Source: an uncultured Acidimicrobiaceae bacterium
GTDB lineage: Bacteria > Actinomycetota > Acidimicrobiia > Acidimicrobiales > SZUA-35
Reading direction: 5' to 3'
Assembly (NCBI GenBank): GCA_947259095.1
Contig: CAMYLA010000001.1
Span: 3,151 to 67,150 of the forward strand
DNA length: 64,000 nt
Below the pieces are notes generated by a model that was not told the DNA's origin, did no database searches, and worked only from the letters and a program-made list of their open reading frames with translations. Position 1 is the stretch's first letter; the number at the start of each line of letters is the position of its first letter. Positions 21,570-30,495 of this stretch are shown here, piece after piece. The position numbers were made by a program, and so were the translations under genes.

Positions 21570-22556
21570 TCAGTCGTCGCTCTTCAGGTACCGGGCCAGC
21601 AGCCCGCCACTCTTGGTCTCGTCTGCGGCATCGACCAGCTCCGAGGCATCCTCGATGCTCTCACCGAAGGTGCTGATCTCGGCCGGCGAAGGCGGTGCCG
21701 GAGCCGGCACCGCAGCACCGACGAGCTGCTCGACTGCCAGTTCGTCTGCAGCGGGCATCGGGGGCATCGGGGGACGCTGGCCACCGATGAGGGAATCGAG
21801 GGCCGAGCCGGCACCGGCCGCAGCGGCAGGGTCGAAGCTCTCGAAGCTCTCTGCTGTCTCGAAGCTCGACTCGGATGCGAACTCGCTCGGCGGGAGGGCC
21901 GGCGCCGTCTCCAGCGCTGGTCGTTCGTCTGCGGGAACGGGGGCCGGAATCGGGGCCGGGACCATGGCCGGAGCGGTGGCGGTACTGGCCCGGTAGGCCG
22001 AATTGAAGCCACCGATGGGCTCACTGACCACGACGAGCTCTCGCTCGGCAAGGTTCTTGATCTGGCGGCTGCCCTCGACCTCGCCGAGATCGAGCCGGTC
22101 ACAAACCTGCGAGACCGGACAACCGGCGGCGATGACCGTCAGTGCGGCCCACTCGGCCCGGGTGACCGTGACCTCGTCGGCCGGAAGCTCCGACGAGGGG
22201 GCGACCTGATGGTTCAGTGTCGGGACCACGGCTTCGATCGAGCGCCAATCACGGAGCCGGTTCTCAGCAGACGCCAGCACGGTGGCGACGTTCTCCGGCT
22301 TCTCCGACGGCGTCACCTCACGGTTGGTGAAGGTGAAGGTCCCGTCGTCGTAGCGCAGCAGCTCGAACATCACGTCCTCCAAGCCGACACCGTTTGCGGT
22401 GTAGCTGGCGGCAGCGTCGACGAGACGACCCTCATCGAACATCAGGGACCCGGTACCCCGGTTGCCCGAAATCTCGAGCTGACCGGTCTTCGACGTGCCG
22501 GAAAGCAATCCCAGCACCTCATCCAATGCGAAGTTCTCAAGCGAACCCTGGAGCAT
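21570..22556 (-). CDS. DUF4388 (PATAN-like) domain protein with long disordered tail
   Basis: 328 residues. The N-terminal ~105 residues match the DUF4388 pattern: MLQGSLENFALDEVLGLLSG, KTGQLEISG, GSLMFDEGRLVDA and a closing LRYDDGTFTF. Residues 125-190 form a second compact, helix-rich region (VTRAEWAALTVIAAG, QVCDRLDLGEVEGSRQIKNLAE) that looks like a winged-helix module. The remaining ~140 residues are Ala/Pro/Glu-rich and probably disordered, ending in GGLLARYLKSDD. Related domains occur in bacterial signalling and gliding proteins; the function here is unknown. ATG 22556 has GGAGG seven bases upstream. It could act with the prepilin peptidase. Confidence 0.8.
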   Translation of the reverse strand: MLQGSLENFALDEVLGLLSGTSKTGQLEISGNRGTGSLMFDEGRLVDAAASYTANGVGLEDVMFELLRYDDGTFTFTNREVTPSEKPENVATVLASAENRLRDWRSIEAVVPTLNHQVAPSSELPADEVTVTRAEWAALTVIAAGCPVSQVCDRLDLGEVEGSRQIKNLAERELVVVSEPIGGFNSAYRASTATAPAMVPAPIPAPVPADERPALETAPALPPSEFASESSFETAESFESFDPAAAAGAGSALDSLIGGQRPPMPPMPAADELAVEQLVGAAVPAPAPPSPAEISTFGESIEDASELVDAADETKSGGLLARYLKSDD

Positions 22557-22653
22557 GTGTAACCTCCGATAATCGCCCTTGAATCCGGACGAGCCTACGT
22601 GTCTGTACCCGTAACCTTCGGATGGCCGGGCGTCGACTTGAGTGAGCTGAGAG

Positions 22654-22671
22654 GAATTCGTGTTCGAATTC
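22654..22671. repeat. AT-rich inverted repeat GAATTCG-TGTT-CGAATTC
   Basis: A perfect 7-bp inverted repeat with a 4-base spacer overlaps the aroE stop codon and lies about 100 bases upstream of the DUF4388 start. It stands out in GC-rich surroundings. No T-run follows, so it is not a standard terminator; an operator is possible. Confidence 0.5.
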
Positions 22672-23512
22672 AGTCCGAGGTGTCGTTGCCGGTGACGGCG
22701 GCAACCATCGTCGCCAGCGGCGGATCGACGCCGGTCCATCGCTGGAACGCCAGTGCGGCCTGGTGGACGAGCATGCCGACCCCGTCGGCCACCGCCGCAC
22801 CGCGTGCCTCTGCGGCCAACAACAGCGGGGTCATTCTCGGCTGATAGACGATGTCGATCACCAGCTGGTGCGCACCCAGCGCTTCGGCAGGCACCGGCAT
22901 TGCCGTCGGGTCGGGGCCACCGGTCATGCCGAGGGCGGTGGCGTTGACGACAACATCGGCCTCGGCCACCGGATCGGCATCACCGAAGGTGCCGACGACG
23001 GCCTGGGGAGCCAGGGCGGCGGCCGCTTCGGCGCCGGCAGGCGATCGATTGACCACCACGACCGTCGACGCCCCGGCCCGTCCAACCGCCTCGACGATCG
23101 ATCGAGCCGCACCACCTGCTCCGGCAACCACCACGTCGAGGCCGGCGATCGGCCTCCCAAACCGGGCCGCGAATGCGGCAACGAAACCGTCGCCGTCGGT
23201 CGAATCGCCGACCACCAGCCCGTCTCGCCGGAACAGGCAATTGCTGACCCCGAGGGCCTGGGCCGACTCGGTCAGCTCGTCTGCCGCCTCGGCGACCGCA
23301 GCCTTGTGGGGCATGGTGACCGACAGCCCGTCGATGCCGAACAGCTTCATCGCCTCCACCGCCCGCGCCCCCTGGCCTGCGGGCACCGGCAGGGCGACGT
23401 ACACCCAGTCGAGACCGCAGGCGGCGAATGCCGCATTGTGGATTGCCGGCGACAGGGAGTGGCGGACCGGGTCACCGATCACCGCGGCCAGGCGGGTCAA
23501 CCCGGAGATCAA
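22670..23512 (-). CDS. aroE: Shikimate dehydrogenase
   Basis: NADPH-dependent reduction of 3-dehydroshikimate. The 280-residue protein shows the substrate-binding N-terminus GDPVRHSLSPAIHNAAFAA (residues 13-31), the catalytic lysine in VTMPHKAAV (65-73), STDGDGF, a Rossmann GAGGAARSI loop, and the C-terminal DGVGMLVHQAALAFQRWTG. The ATG overlaps the mltG stop by four bases. Together with aroKB it supplies the third shikimate enzyme encoded in the window. Confidence 0.96.
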   Translation of the reverse strand: MISGLTRLAAVIGDPVRHSLSPAIHNAAFAACGLDWVYVALPVPAGQGARAVEAMKLFGIDGLSVTMPHKAAVAEAADELTESAQALGVSNCLFRRDGLVVGDSTDGDGFVAAFAARFGRPIAGLDVVVAGAGGAARSIVEAVGRAGASTVVVVNRSPAGAEAAAALAPQAVVGTFGDADPVAEADVVVNATALGMTGGPDPTAMPVPAEALGAHQLVIDIVYQPRMTPLLLAAEARGAAVADGVGMLVHQAALAFQRWTGVDPPLATMVAAVTGNDTSD

Positions 23513-24684
23513 GAATCGAGGAAGCCCAGCTCTGCGGCTATGGCCTTGTTCTCGTTGTGCTCCTCGAGGGTGGTGGCGAAGGCGTGATTACCCTCGGCGT
23601 CGATCCGCACGTAGTACAACCACGGACCCTCGACGGGGTTCATCGCCGCTTCGAGCGACTTGCTGCCGGGGGCGGCGATCGGCGTCGGTGGCAGGCCCCG
23701 GCTCTCCGGGTGGCGGGTGTTGTAGGGGCCCGGCGTATCGAGTTCCTCCCTGGTTGGCACCTCACCGCGGGACTGCTTGCCATAGATGAGGGTGGCGTCG
23801 ATGCCGAGCGGGATACCCTCGTTCAGCCGGTTGTAGATGACCCGGGCGATCTTGCCCCGATCGCCGTCGGTCTTGGCCTCGGCCTCCACCAGGGAAGCGA
23901 TGATGATCACGTCGTAGGCCGACATATTGTGTTTGCGCTCGGCGCCGCCGTACCCGAGCTCGCCGGTGACGGCGGCGAACTCGTTGCTCATCTTGGCCAG
24001 GACCTCGGCGGCACCGATCTCCTCCTCGACGAAGTACTTGGCGGGGTACAGCAGGCCCTCCCAGCTGTCGTTGCCGGCTGGCCGGTACCGGGGTTCGATC
24101 TGCCCGGAGTCCAATGCGGCCTGCAATTCGCCGACGGTCATGCCGGGGATCTGGGATGCGGTCCGCTGCAGGATCTCGGGAACCCACAGGCCTTCGGGTA
24201 CCAGGAACTCCCCGTATTCGATCTGCTTGGGGCCTCGATCGATGACCGCCATGGCCTCATCGGCCGACATGTTCACCTGCAGCACGTATTCGCCGGCCTG
24301 GAATTCGCTGAAGTCCTTCCATTCCGCGTAGTAGCGGAAGAACGTGCTGTTGGGGATGACATCGTTCGATTCCAGAATCGAGGCCAGGGAGCCGGTGGTG
24401 GCCCCGGCCGGCACGATCAGGGTGACCTCGGCCCCCGGTTCACCCTCCGGGTCGAGCTGGGTGGCGAACCAGCTCCGACCGCCGGTGTAGATCACGAAGC
24501 CGATGCCGACCAGGATCACCGCCGCCACTGCGGCCCGCAGCATCCGCAGACCCGGTGGCCGGGCCCGCACGAAGTCGGTCTCGTCGTCCCATTGCAGGTC
24601 GGACTGGTCGGCCAGGCGCCGGTCGACATCGGTGGCAGGCGAGTTCTCGCCTTCCTGTTGGTCGAGAAAGGTCACCCGATGCAT
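23509..24684 (-). CDS. mltG: Endolytic murein transglycosylase MltG (YceG)
   Basis: Cleaves nascent peptidoglycan strands at the outer face of the membrane. The 391-residue chain has about 45 cytoplasmic residues, one membrane segment (residues ~48-68), then the YceG domain. The catalytic Glu lies in WEGLLYPAKYF, with the family motifs IASLVEAEAK, ARVIYNRLN, YNTRHPESRGLPPTPIAAPG and YYVRIDAEGNHAF. It is followed by aroE and preceded by ruvX, the same order as in mycobacteria. Confidence 0.95.
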   Translation of the reverse strand: MHRVTFLDQQEGENSPATDVDRRLADQSDLQWDDETDFVRARPPGLRMLRAAVAAVILVGIGFVIYTGGRSWFATQLDPEGEPGAEVTLIVPAGATTGSLASILESNDVIPNSTFFRYYAEWKDFSEFQAGEYVLQVNMSADEAMAVIDRGPKQIEYGEFLVPEGLWVPEILQRTASQIPGMTVGELQAALDSGQIEPRYRPAGNDSWEGLLYPAKYFVEEEIGAAEVLAKMSNEFAAVTGELGYGGAERKHNMSAYDVIIIASLVEAEAKTDGDRGKIARVIYNRLNEGIPLGIDATLIYGKQSRGEVPTREELDTPGPYNTRHPESRGLPPTPIAAPGSKSLEAAMNPVEGPWLYYVRIDAEGNHAFATTLEEHNENKAIAAELGFLDS

Positions 24685-24732
24685 GTTAGTGCCTGGACCG
24701 CACGGCCATGCGGCGTAACTCCGAGGTTGAAC

Positions 24733-25188
24733 TCAGCAGCCCCCGAACGGTGACTGGGCGTCGATCCACGACTGCAGGATGACCGCCGCCGCCACCTGGT
24801 CGACGACCTGACGGCGCTTCCGGCCCCGGACACCACCACGGGCCAGGCCGTCCTCGGCCGTGACCGTGGTCAGCCGCTCGTCGTGGCTCTCGACCGGTAC
24901 CGAGAGCGATCGGCGAAGGGCCTTGATCTCCGAACCCACGGCCCTGGCGGCCGGCCCGAGCCCACCATCGAGCGACCGGGGCAGCCCGACAACGACCATG
25001 ACCGCGCCGGTTTCGCCGACCAGCTCATCGATCGAGCGGTGCTCCGCCGGCCGGTCCCCGACCCGATGAACCGTTCCGTAGGGGGTGGCCAGCCGCCGAT
25101 CGGGATCACACACCGCCACCCCGATCCGACGGTCGCCGAGGTCGAGCGCCAGCACCCGCCCGGTGGCCGGAACCTGGCCGTTGCCCAT
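24733..25188 (-). CDS. ruvX: Putative Holliday-junction resolvase / pre-16S rRNA nuclease YqgF
   Basis: RNase H-fold nuclease of the YqgF family, 151 residues with the chosen ATG at 25188. Motifs: VLALDLGDRRIGVAVCD at the N-terminus (first acidic residue), VVGLPRSLDGG, VESHDERLTTVTAE, and the terminal RKRRQVVDQVAAAVILQSWID with the last acidic position. No strong ribosome site precedes the ATG and the frame is open back into the alaS gap, so the start may differ by a few codons. The alaS-ruvX-mltG-aroE order is conserved in actinobacteria. Confidence 0.9.
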   Translation of the reverse strand: MGNGQVPATGRVLALDLGDRRIGVAVCDPDRRLATPYGTVHRVGDRPAEHRSIDELVGETGAVMVVVGLPRSLDGGLGPAARAVGSEIKALRRSLSVPVESHDERLTTVTAEDGLARGGVRGRKRRQVVDQVAAAVILQSWIDAQSPFGGC

Positions 25189-25258
25189 CAGAGGTGCGCC
25201 TGGCTCAACCGCAGCGCCTGCCCGGCCGGGGGGTAGGTCTCCGGGGCCACCGACCGGT

Positions 25259-27859
25259 TCAGGACCCGCCGGCCACGGCCGCGGCGATGCCGGCCGCCTT
25301 TCGGGCCAGGTCGAGGGCGTGGTCGACACCGTCGGGGTCCTTGCCGCCGGCCATGGCCAGATCGGCGCCCTTGCCGCCGCCGCCCTTGATGGCCTTGGCC
25401 CCGTCTGCGATCAGTGTTCCCGCTTCCGGTCCCCCATCGGGGACCACCGCCGCCACCAGCGCCGCCCCACCACCGTCGGCGGCGCCGCCCAGCACCACGG
25501 CGTTGACCTCTTCCCGGTTGCGAACCGCAACCGCCAGATCCTTGAGCTGATCTCGGGACATCCCGTCGATCCTGGCCACCACCACGCCATCGACGGCCGA
25601 GCGTGCCAGCTCACCGGCCTGGCCGACCGCCAGCCGGCCCTGGAGCGCCTTGACCTGGTCCTTGAGCTCCGCCAACTCCTCGAGCCGCTTGGACAGCCCG
25701 TCGACCAGGTCGACCCGGGGAACGCCGAGTCGGGAGGCCGCATCGTCGACCAGGGCCTGCTCGCTGCGGAGCAGATCGATGGCCCCCGCTCCGGTGACCG
25801 CTTCGACCCTGCGGAGGTTCGATCCGATCGAGCTTTCGCTGACGATCTTCATCAGACCGATGTCGCCAAGGGCCGAGACGTGGGTGCCCCCACAGAACTC
25901 CAGCGTCGGCCCGGCTCGCAGGACCCGGACCATGTCGCCGTACTTGTCGCCGAAGAAGGCGATGGCCCCCATCTGCTCGGCCTCGGCCTTGGTGACCTCG
26001 GGGTGTTCGGTGGCCGGGTTGTCCAGGACCTGTCGGTTGACCAGGTCCTCGATGTCCTTGATCTGGTCGGGGGTGACCGGATCGAAGTGGCTGAAGTCGA
26101 ACCGGAGCCGGTCGGGGCCGACCATCGAACCCTGCTGCTTGACGTGATCGCCGAGCACCTGACCCAAGGCCCAGTGCAGCAGGTGGGTGCCGGTGTGGTT
26201 GCGGCGGATGGCGTTGCGACGGTCGACGTCGATCGACATCTTGGCCTGCTGACCGGCCAGGATCTCACCGTCGATGCGATCGATGACGTGGCGGTGGACG
26301 CCGGGGAGGGCGTAGACGGTGTCCCGGACGACGGCGGTGCCGGTGTCGGTGGTGATGGTGCCGGTATCGCCGATCTGGCCTCCGGATTCGGCGTACATCG
26401 GGGTGCGATCGGTGAACACCGAGACGGTGTCGGTGCCGAGGCCGGTCACCAGGAGCACGGTGGCGTCGACGTCTGTCAGTTCGTCCCGGCCGACGAAGTC
26501 GGTCTGGCCGTGCTCCTCGACCAGAGCCTGGACCTGTTCGACGTCGGCGGCCTGGACCACACCCTTTCTGGCCTCCTTGGCCCTGGTGCGCTGTTCGGCC
26601 ATGTCGGCCTCGAAACCGTCACGGTCGACCGAGTAGCCCCGTTCGGCCACCACCTCTGCGGTGACATCGAATGGGAAGCCGTAGGTGTCGTGCAGCAGGA
26701 ACGCAACCGAGCCCGGCAGTTCGCCGCCAGGTTCGAGTTGGCCAAGCTGCTCGTCGAGGATGGCCGAACCGGAGGCCAGGGTCTTGCGGAACTGGATCTC
26801 CTCCCGTTCCACAACCGACCGGATCAGGTCGTGGGTGGTGACGAGCTGGGGATAGTCGTCGCCCATGATCTCGACCACAGTGTCGACCAGCCGCCCCGTC
26901 ACCAGCTCCTGGACGCCGAGCAGGTAGGCGAAGCGGATGGCCCGGCGCATGATGCGACGGAGCACGAATCCCCGATCCTCGTTCGAGGGAAACACCCCGT
27001 CGCTGATCAGGAACGCCATCGTCCTGGCGTGCTCGGCCAGCACTCTGAGGGCCAGGTCGGAGTTGTCGTCCTGGCCGAGGTGGTAGCCGGTGATCTCCTC
27101 TGCGGCGGCGATCAGCCGGGCCATCTCGTCGATCTCGAACACCGTGTTCTTGCCCTGGAGGATCATCAGGATCCGTTCCAGCCCGGCGCCGGTGTCTATC
27201 GAGGGCTTCGGCAGTGGATGGGAGTTGCCGTCCTCGTCGGTTTCGAACTGCATGAACACGAGGTTCCAGATCTCGATGAAACGATCCTCGCCGCCGTGTT
27301 CTGGCCCGCCGTCCTCGCCGAAGTCCGGGCCCATGTCGAAGAAGATCTCGGAACTGGGACCGTTCGGACCGGTGTCGGCCATTCGCCACCAGTTGTCCTC
27401 GTCGAGCCGCTGGATCCGCTCGGCCGGGACCCCGACCACCTCGCGCCAGATCTCGGCCGCCTCATCGTCGCTCAGATGCACGGTGACCCAGAGCTTGGCC
27501 GGATCGAGGCCGAGCACCTCGGTGACCAGCTCCCAGGCCAGGGGGATGGCCAGCTCCTTGAAGTAGTCCCCGAAACTGAAGTTGCCCATCATCTCGAAGA
27601 AGGTGAGGTGGCGGGTTGTCCGACCCACTTCGTCGAGGTCGTTGTGCTTGCCACCGGCCCTGACACACTTCTGGACCGTGACCGCCCGATTGTGCTCGGG
27701 CTTCTCCTCGCCGACGAAGTACGGCTTGAACGGCACCATGCCCGAGTTGACGAACAGCAGCGACTGGTCGTGCGGGATCAGGCTGGCCGACGGGATCGAT
27801 AGGTGATCCCGCTCGACGAAGAACTCGGTGAAACTCTTTCGCAATTCTTTGGCCTTCAC
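25259..27859 (-). CDS. alaS: Alanyl-tRNA synthetase
   Basis: Class II synthetase of 866 residues with all domains. The catalytic core covers residues 1-240 (RKSFTEFFVERDHLSIPSAS, motif 2 near TRHLTFFEMMGNFSFGDYFK). The tRNA-recognition region contains GFVLRRIMRRAIRFAYLLG. The editing domain carries HTGTHLLHWALGQVLGDHV and the late CGGTHVSALGDIG. The C-terminal C-Ala domain has glycine-rich segments ending KAAGIAAAVAGGS. The GTG start at 27859 follows TAGTGT by six bases, with no Shine-Dalgarno and no T-box leader. Confidence 0.97.
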   Translation of the reverse strand: MKAKELRKSFTEFFVERDHLSIPSASLIPHDQSLLFVNSGMVPFKPYFVGEEKPEHNRAVTVQKCVRAGGKHNDLDEVGRTTRHLTFFEMMGNFSFGDYFKELAIPLAWELVTEVLGLDPAKLWVTVHLSDDEAAEIWREVVGVPAERIQRLDEDNWWRMADTGPNGPSSEIFFDMGPDFGEDGGPEHGGEDRFIEIWNLVFMQFETDEDGNSHPLPKPSIDTGAGLERILMILQGKNTVFEIDEMARLIAAAEEITGYHLGQDDNSDLALRVLAEHARTMAFLISDGVFPSNEDRGFVLRRIMRRAIRFAYLLGVQELVTGRLVDTVVEIMGDDYPQLVTTHDLIRSVVEREEIQFRKTLASGSAILDEQLGQLEPGGELPGSVAFLLHDTYGFPFDVTAEVVAERGYSVDRDGFEADMAEQRTRAKEARKGVVQAADVEQVQALVEEHGQTDFVGRDELTDVDATVLLVTGLGTDTVSVFTDRTPMYAESGGQIGDTGTITTDTGTAVVRDTVYALPGVHRHVIDRIDGEILAGQQAKMSIDVDRRNAIRRNHTGTHLLHWALGQVLGDHVKQQGSMVGPDRLRFDFSHFDPVTPDQIKDIEDLVNRQVLDNPATEHPEVTKAEAEQMGAIAFFGDKYGDMVRVLRAGPTLEFCGGTHVSALGDIGLMKIVSESSIGSNLRRVEAVTGAGAIDLLRSEQALVDDAASRLGVPRVDLVDGLSKRLEELAELKDQVKALQGRLAVGQAGELARSAVDGVVVARIDGMSRDQLKDLAVAVRNREEVNAVVLGGAADGGGAALVAAVVPDGGPEAGTLIADGAKAIKGGGGKGADLAMAGGKDPDGVDHALDLARKAAGIAAAVAGGS

Positions 27860-27865
27860 GGCCCC

Positions 27866-27871
27866 ACACTA
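27866..27871 (-). promoter_or_regulatory. TANNNT -10 element (TAGTGT) 6 bases before alaS GTG
   Basis: TAGTGT, six bases (ggggcc), GTG. There is no Shine-Dalgarno and only 73 bases separate alaS from the upstream gene. Confidence 0.5.
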
Positions 27872-27932
27872 CCCGCCGAGTGGGTTTTGGGCGCTCGATT
27901 AGCGGCACTCGTAACGTTCAGGGGGCCGCCGA

Positions 27933-28571
27933 TCAGCCGTCCCACGGCGCCCTGGACCGGCGGTATGACCGCTGCACCCGGTCGACGGTCGGCGGTGTGC
28001 GCCGCCGACCGGCTCGGCGGCGGCCAGGGCGGACCGGGCCGTCGATTTCGGGCAGCGGATCGTCGCCGTGGCGCTCCGGGTGGTCCGGCCAGCGCCGGTC
28101 CGGCCTCGCGGTGGCCGACTCGTTGTCGGCGCGGACATCGATCAGGGCCTCGTCGGCCGCGGCGTTGCCCCTGGTCACCCGCAGGTACTCGGCCTTCAGT
28201 TCACGTCGCTTCGCCTCGGCCTCGAAGCCGATCTCGTCGCCGATCGATCGGACCCGGGCCACACCGTAGGCCACCCGCCTGCCACCGCCGGTGGCCGCCT
28301 GGCCGGCCCGCCGGGAGCCCGAAGCGACCCGCCTGGCGGTCCTGGCAGCCACCAGCGCCGAGCCTCCAACCCTGGTGGCGTCGGCCGGCACCGCCACCAG
28401 CATCCGCAGCACGGGGTCCGGCAGCCGATCCTCGAGCTCGGCGGTGGCGTTGTCGACCGATCGGGACAACGAACGGGAGGCCGATCGCCGCAGCAGGTAT
28501 CGGGAGACGGTCCCGATGGCGAACCACCGGAGCCGTCGCCATCGCAGCATGCGCCCCGCCAGACCGATCAT
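27933..28571 (-). CDS. Conserved hypothetical protein, basic, between DUF948 gene and alaS
   Basis: 212 residues, very rich in Arg and Ala. The N-terminal ~60 residues (MIGLAGRMLRWRRLRWFAIG then SRYLLRRSASRS) could associate with the membrane. The middle is helical (VRSIGDEIGFEAEAKRRELKAEYL) and the C-terminal 50 residues look disordered and charged. The ATG at 28571 overlaps the DUF948 stop by four bases, so the two are co-translated. Many actinobacteria have a small DUF6167-type protein in exactly this slot between DUF948 and alaS; I infer a relation from position only. Confidence 0.65.
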   Translation of the reverse strand: MIGLAGRMLRWRRLRWFAIGTVSRYLLRRSASRSLSRSVDNATAELEDRLPDPVLRMLVAVPADATRVGGSALVAARTARRVASGSRRAGQAATGGGRRVAYGVARVRSIGDEIGFEAEAKRRELKAEYLRVTRGNAAADEALIDVRADNESATARPDRRWPDHPERHGDDPLPEIDGPVRPGRRRAGRRRTPPTVDRVQRSYRRSRAPWDG

Positions 28572-29014
28572 TGGTCTCGGCCGTTCCGTCTTCTTCCCGC
28601 TCCGGTGACTGCGGAGAGCTCCGGTCCAACGCCGGGCTGGCCGCCGTCGGTCCGGCGGCGCTTGCCGAACAACCACGATCGGGCCACCTTGCCGGTACCA
28701 GAGGCCACGGCCAGCGTGCGGATCATCGGGTCCTGCACCGCTTCGTGGGTCCGTCTCGACGTCTCACTGATCGCGGTCGTGGCCTGATCGGCACGATCGA
28801 GCACGATGTCCACCTTGTCCAGTTCGGCGTCGGCATCGGCCACCAGTTGCCGCAACTCCCGGAAGGCGGCGATCCCCTCGTCGCGGAGCTGGTGGGCAGT
28901 GTCCTCGAGCTTGGCCAAGGTGTTGTTGAGGTTGTTGACGACGGTGATCAGGAAGACGGCGGCCACGACGATGGCGATGGCCACGATCACCGCCGCCAGT
29001 TCGGTGATGGTCAT
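28568..29014 (-). CDS. DUF948-family membrane-anchored coiled-coil protein
   Basis: 148 residues. One N-terminal membrane helix (ELAAVIVAIAIVVAAVFLITVV, residues ~5-26) is followed by a long amphipathic helix (NNLNNTLAKLEDTAHQLRDE onward to about residue 95) typical of DUF948. The C-terminal 40 residues are basic and probably flexible. Function unknown. It is locked between rarA and the next gene by ATGA overlaps on both sides, an arrangement common in actinobacteria. Confidence 0.82.
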   Translation of the reverse strand: MTITELAAVIVAIAIVVAAVFLITVVNNLNNTLAKLEDTAHQLRDEGIAAFRELRQLVADADAELDKVDIVLDRADQATTAISETSRRTHEAVQDPMIRTLAVASGTGKVARSWLFGKRRRTDGGQPGVGPELSAVTGAGRRRNGRDQ

Positions 29015-30357
29015 GATGGTCGCTCGGTTCGGGTGGCGTCGGGGTCGAATTGGCTCATGCGGTTGGCGATCTGCTGCTCCTCACCATGTTCGGTCGGCAC
29101 GAAGTAGCGTCGGTCGGCGACGTCGTCCGGCTTGTATTGCTGGGCCACGTGCCCATCGGGGTAGTCATGAGGATAGCGGTAGCCCTCGCCGTGACCGAGA
29201 CTCTTGGCTCCCCGGTAGGAGCCGTCCCGCAGGTGCATCGGCACCTCGCCGGCCGGGAGCTCCTGCACATCGGCCAGGGCCCGGTTGAGCCCGACATAGG
29301 CCGAGTTCGACTTGGGTGCGGTCGCCAGGTGGGCGGTTGCGTGGGCCAGGTTGAGTCTCGCCTCGGGCAGACCCACGTATTCGACGGCCGCGGCGGCGGC
29401 ATTGGCCACCAACAGCGAGGTGTGGTCGGCCAGCCCGATGTCCTCCGAGGCGGCGATGACCAGTCGCCTGGCGATGAAGCGAGGATCTTCGCCGGCGGTC
29501 AGCATCCTGGCCAGCCAGTACAGGGCGGCGTCGGGATCGCTGCCCCTGATGCTCTTGATGAAGGCGCTGATGACGTCGTAGTGCTCGTCCCGCCCGTAGC
29601 GCAGCGCCTTGAGATCGGTGGCGGCTTCGGCATCGGCCAGCAACACCCTGGGCGAGGCCGCTGCCTCCTTTGGATGCTCTGCGGTTCTGGCCGAGGCCAG
29701 GGCAACCGCGACCTCGAGGGTGGTGAGGACCTGGCGCCCATCGCCGGCGGCCCTGGCCGCCAGGTACCCGACGGCCTCATCATCGGCGGTCGCACCCTCG
29801 GCCTCCAGTCCCCGGATCACCAGCAGCGTCAGCGCATCCTCGTCCAACGGTTGGAGCCGGAACAGCGTGGACCGGCTGCGCAGCGGGGGGTTGACCTCGA
29901 AGAACGGGTTCTCGGTCGTTGCCCCGATCAGGATCAGGACCCCCGACTCCACCGCCGGCAGCAACGCGTCCTGTTGGGCCTTGTTGAACCGGTGGACCTC
30001 GTCGAGGAACAGGATCGTGCCCCGGCCATGGGCTCCGAGCCGCTCCTCGGCGGCGGAGATAACTTGCCGAACGTCTTTCACCGTGGCGTTGACCGCCGAT
30101 AGCTGAACGAACTCCTTCGACGAAGCGGAGGCCACCAGCCGGGCCAACGTCGTCTTCCCCGTACCCGCAGGACCCCAGAAAATGACCGACGACAATCGAT
30201 CAGCTTCGACAAGCCGACGCAGCGGCCCTTCGGGACCGAGCAGGTGGGCCTGGCCCACCACATCGTCCAGGGTTCGGGGCCGAAGTCTGGCGGCCAGCGG
30301 AGACCGTGCCTCCAGCCGCTCACGGGCCGCAGCGGCGAACAAGTCGTCTGAGGCCAA
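29011..30357 (-). CDS. rarA: Replication-associated recombination protein RarA (MgsA/YcaJ AAA+ ATPase)
   Basis: Clamp-loader-like AAA+ ATPase acting at stalled forks. 448 residues from TTG 30357, which has AGGGAGA a few bases upstream; the much longer upstream frame crosses the divergent gene and is rejected. Motifs in order: LRPRTLDDVVGQAHLLGPEG, Walker A GPAGTGKTT, Walker B TILFLDEVHRFNKAQQDALL, sensor 1 ILIGATTENP, the RarA-specific HYDVISAFIKSIRGSDPDAA, and the C-terminal YPHDYPDGHVAQQY. Its stop overlaps the DUF948 start. It is divergent from the plus-strand membrane gene. Confidence 0.95.
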   Translation of the reverse strand: MASDDLFAAAARERLEARSPLAARLRPRTLDDVVGQAHLLGPEGPLRRLVEADRLSSVIFWGPAGTGKTTLARLVASASSKEFVQLSAVNATVKDVRQVISAAEERLGAHGRGTILFLDEVHRFNKAQQDALLPAVESGVLILIGATTENPFFEVNPPLRSRSTLFRLQPLDEDALTLLVIRGLEAEGATADDEAVGYLAARAAGDGRQVLTTLEVAVALASARTAEHPKEAAASPRVLLADAEAATDLKALRYGRDEHYDVISAFIKSIRGSDPDAALYWLARMLTAGEDPRFIARRLVIAASEDIGLADHTSLLVANAAAAAVEYVGLPEARLNLAHATAHLATAPKSNSAYVGLNRALADVQELPAGEVPMHLRDGSYRGAKSLGHGEGYRYPHDYPDGHVAQQYKPDDVADRRYFVPTEHGEEQQIANRMSQFDPDATRTERPS

Positions 30358-30495
30358 CCGATCTCCCTGTCTCGAGCAACATGACGGTCGCGGGCCTGGT
30401 GGCCGCCGCGACCGGTGCTTGTCGAGGCTAGCCGACTCACTCCCCCGCCCCGCCAGGATACGGGTGCGACCCTCGACAACGAGGAGCCGGATCCG

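Noticed and set aside
25085..27802. A 905-codon open frame on the plus strand opposite alaS, and similar long plus-strand frames opposite rel (36104-38029), pyrC (11641-12999) and others
   Set aside because: They lie exactly antisense to genes with clear family motifs, have high-GC wobble-derived composition and show no recognisable protein motif.
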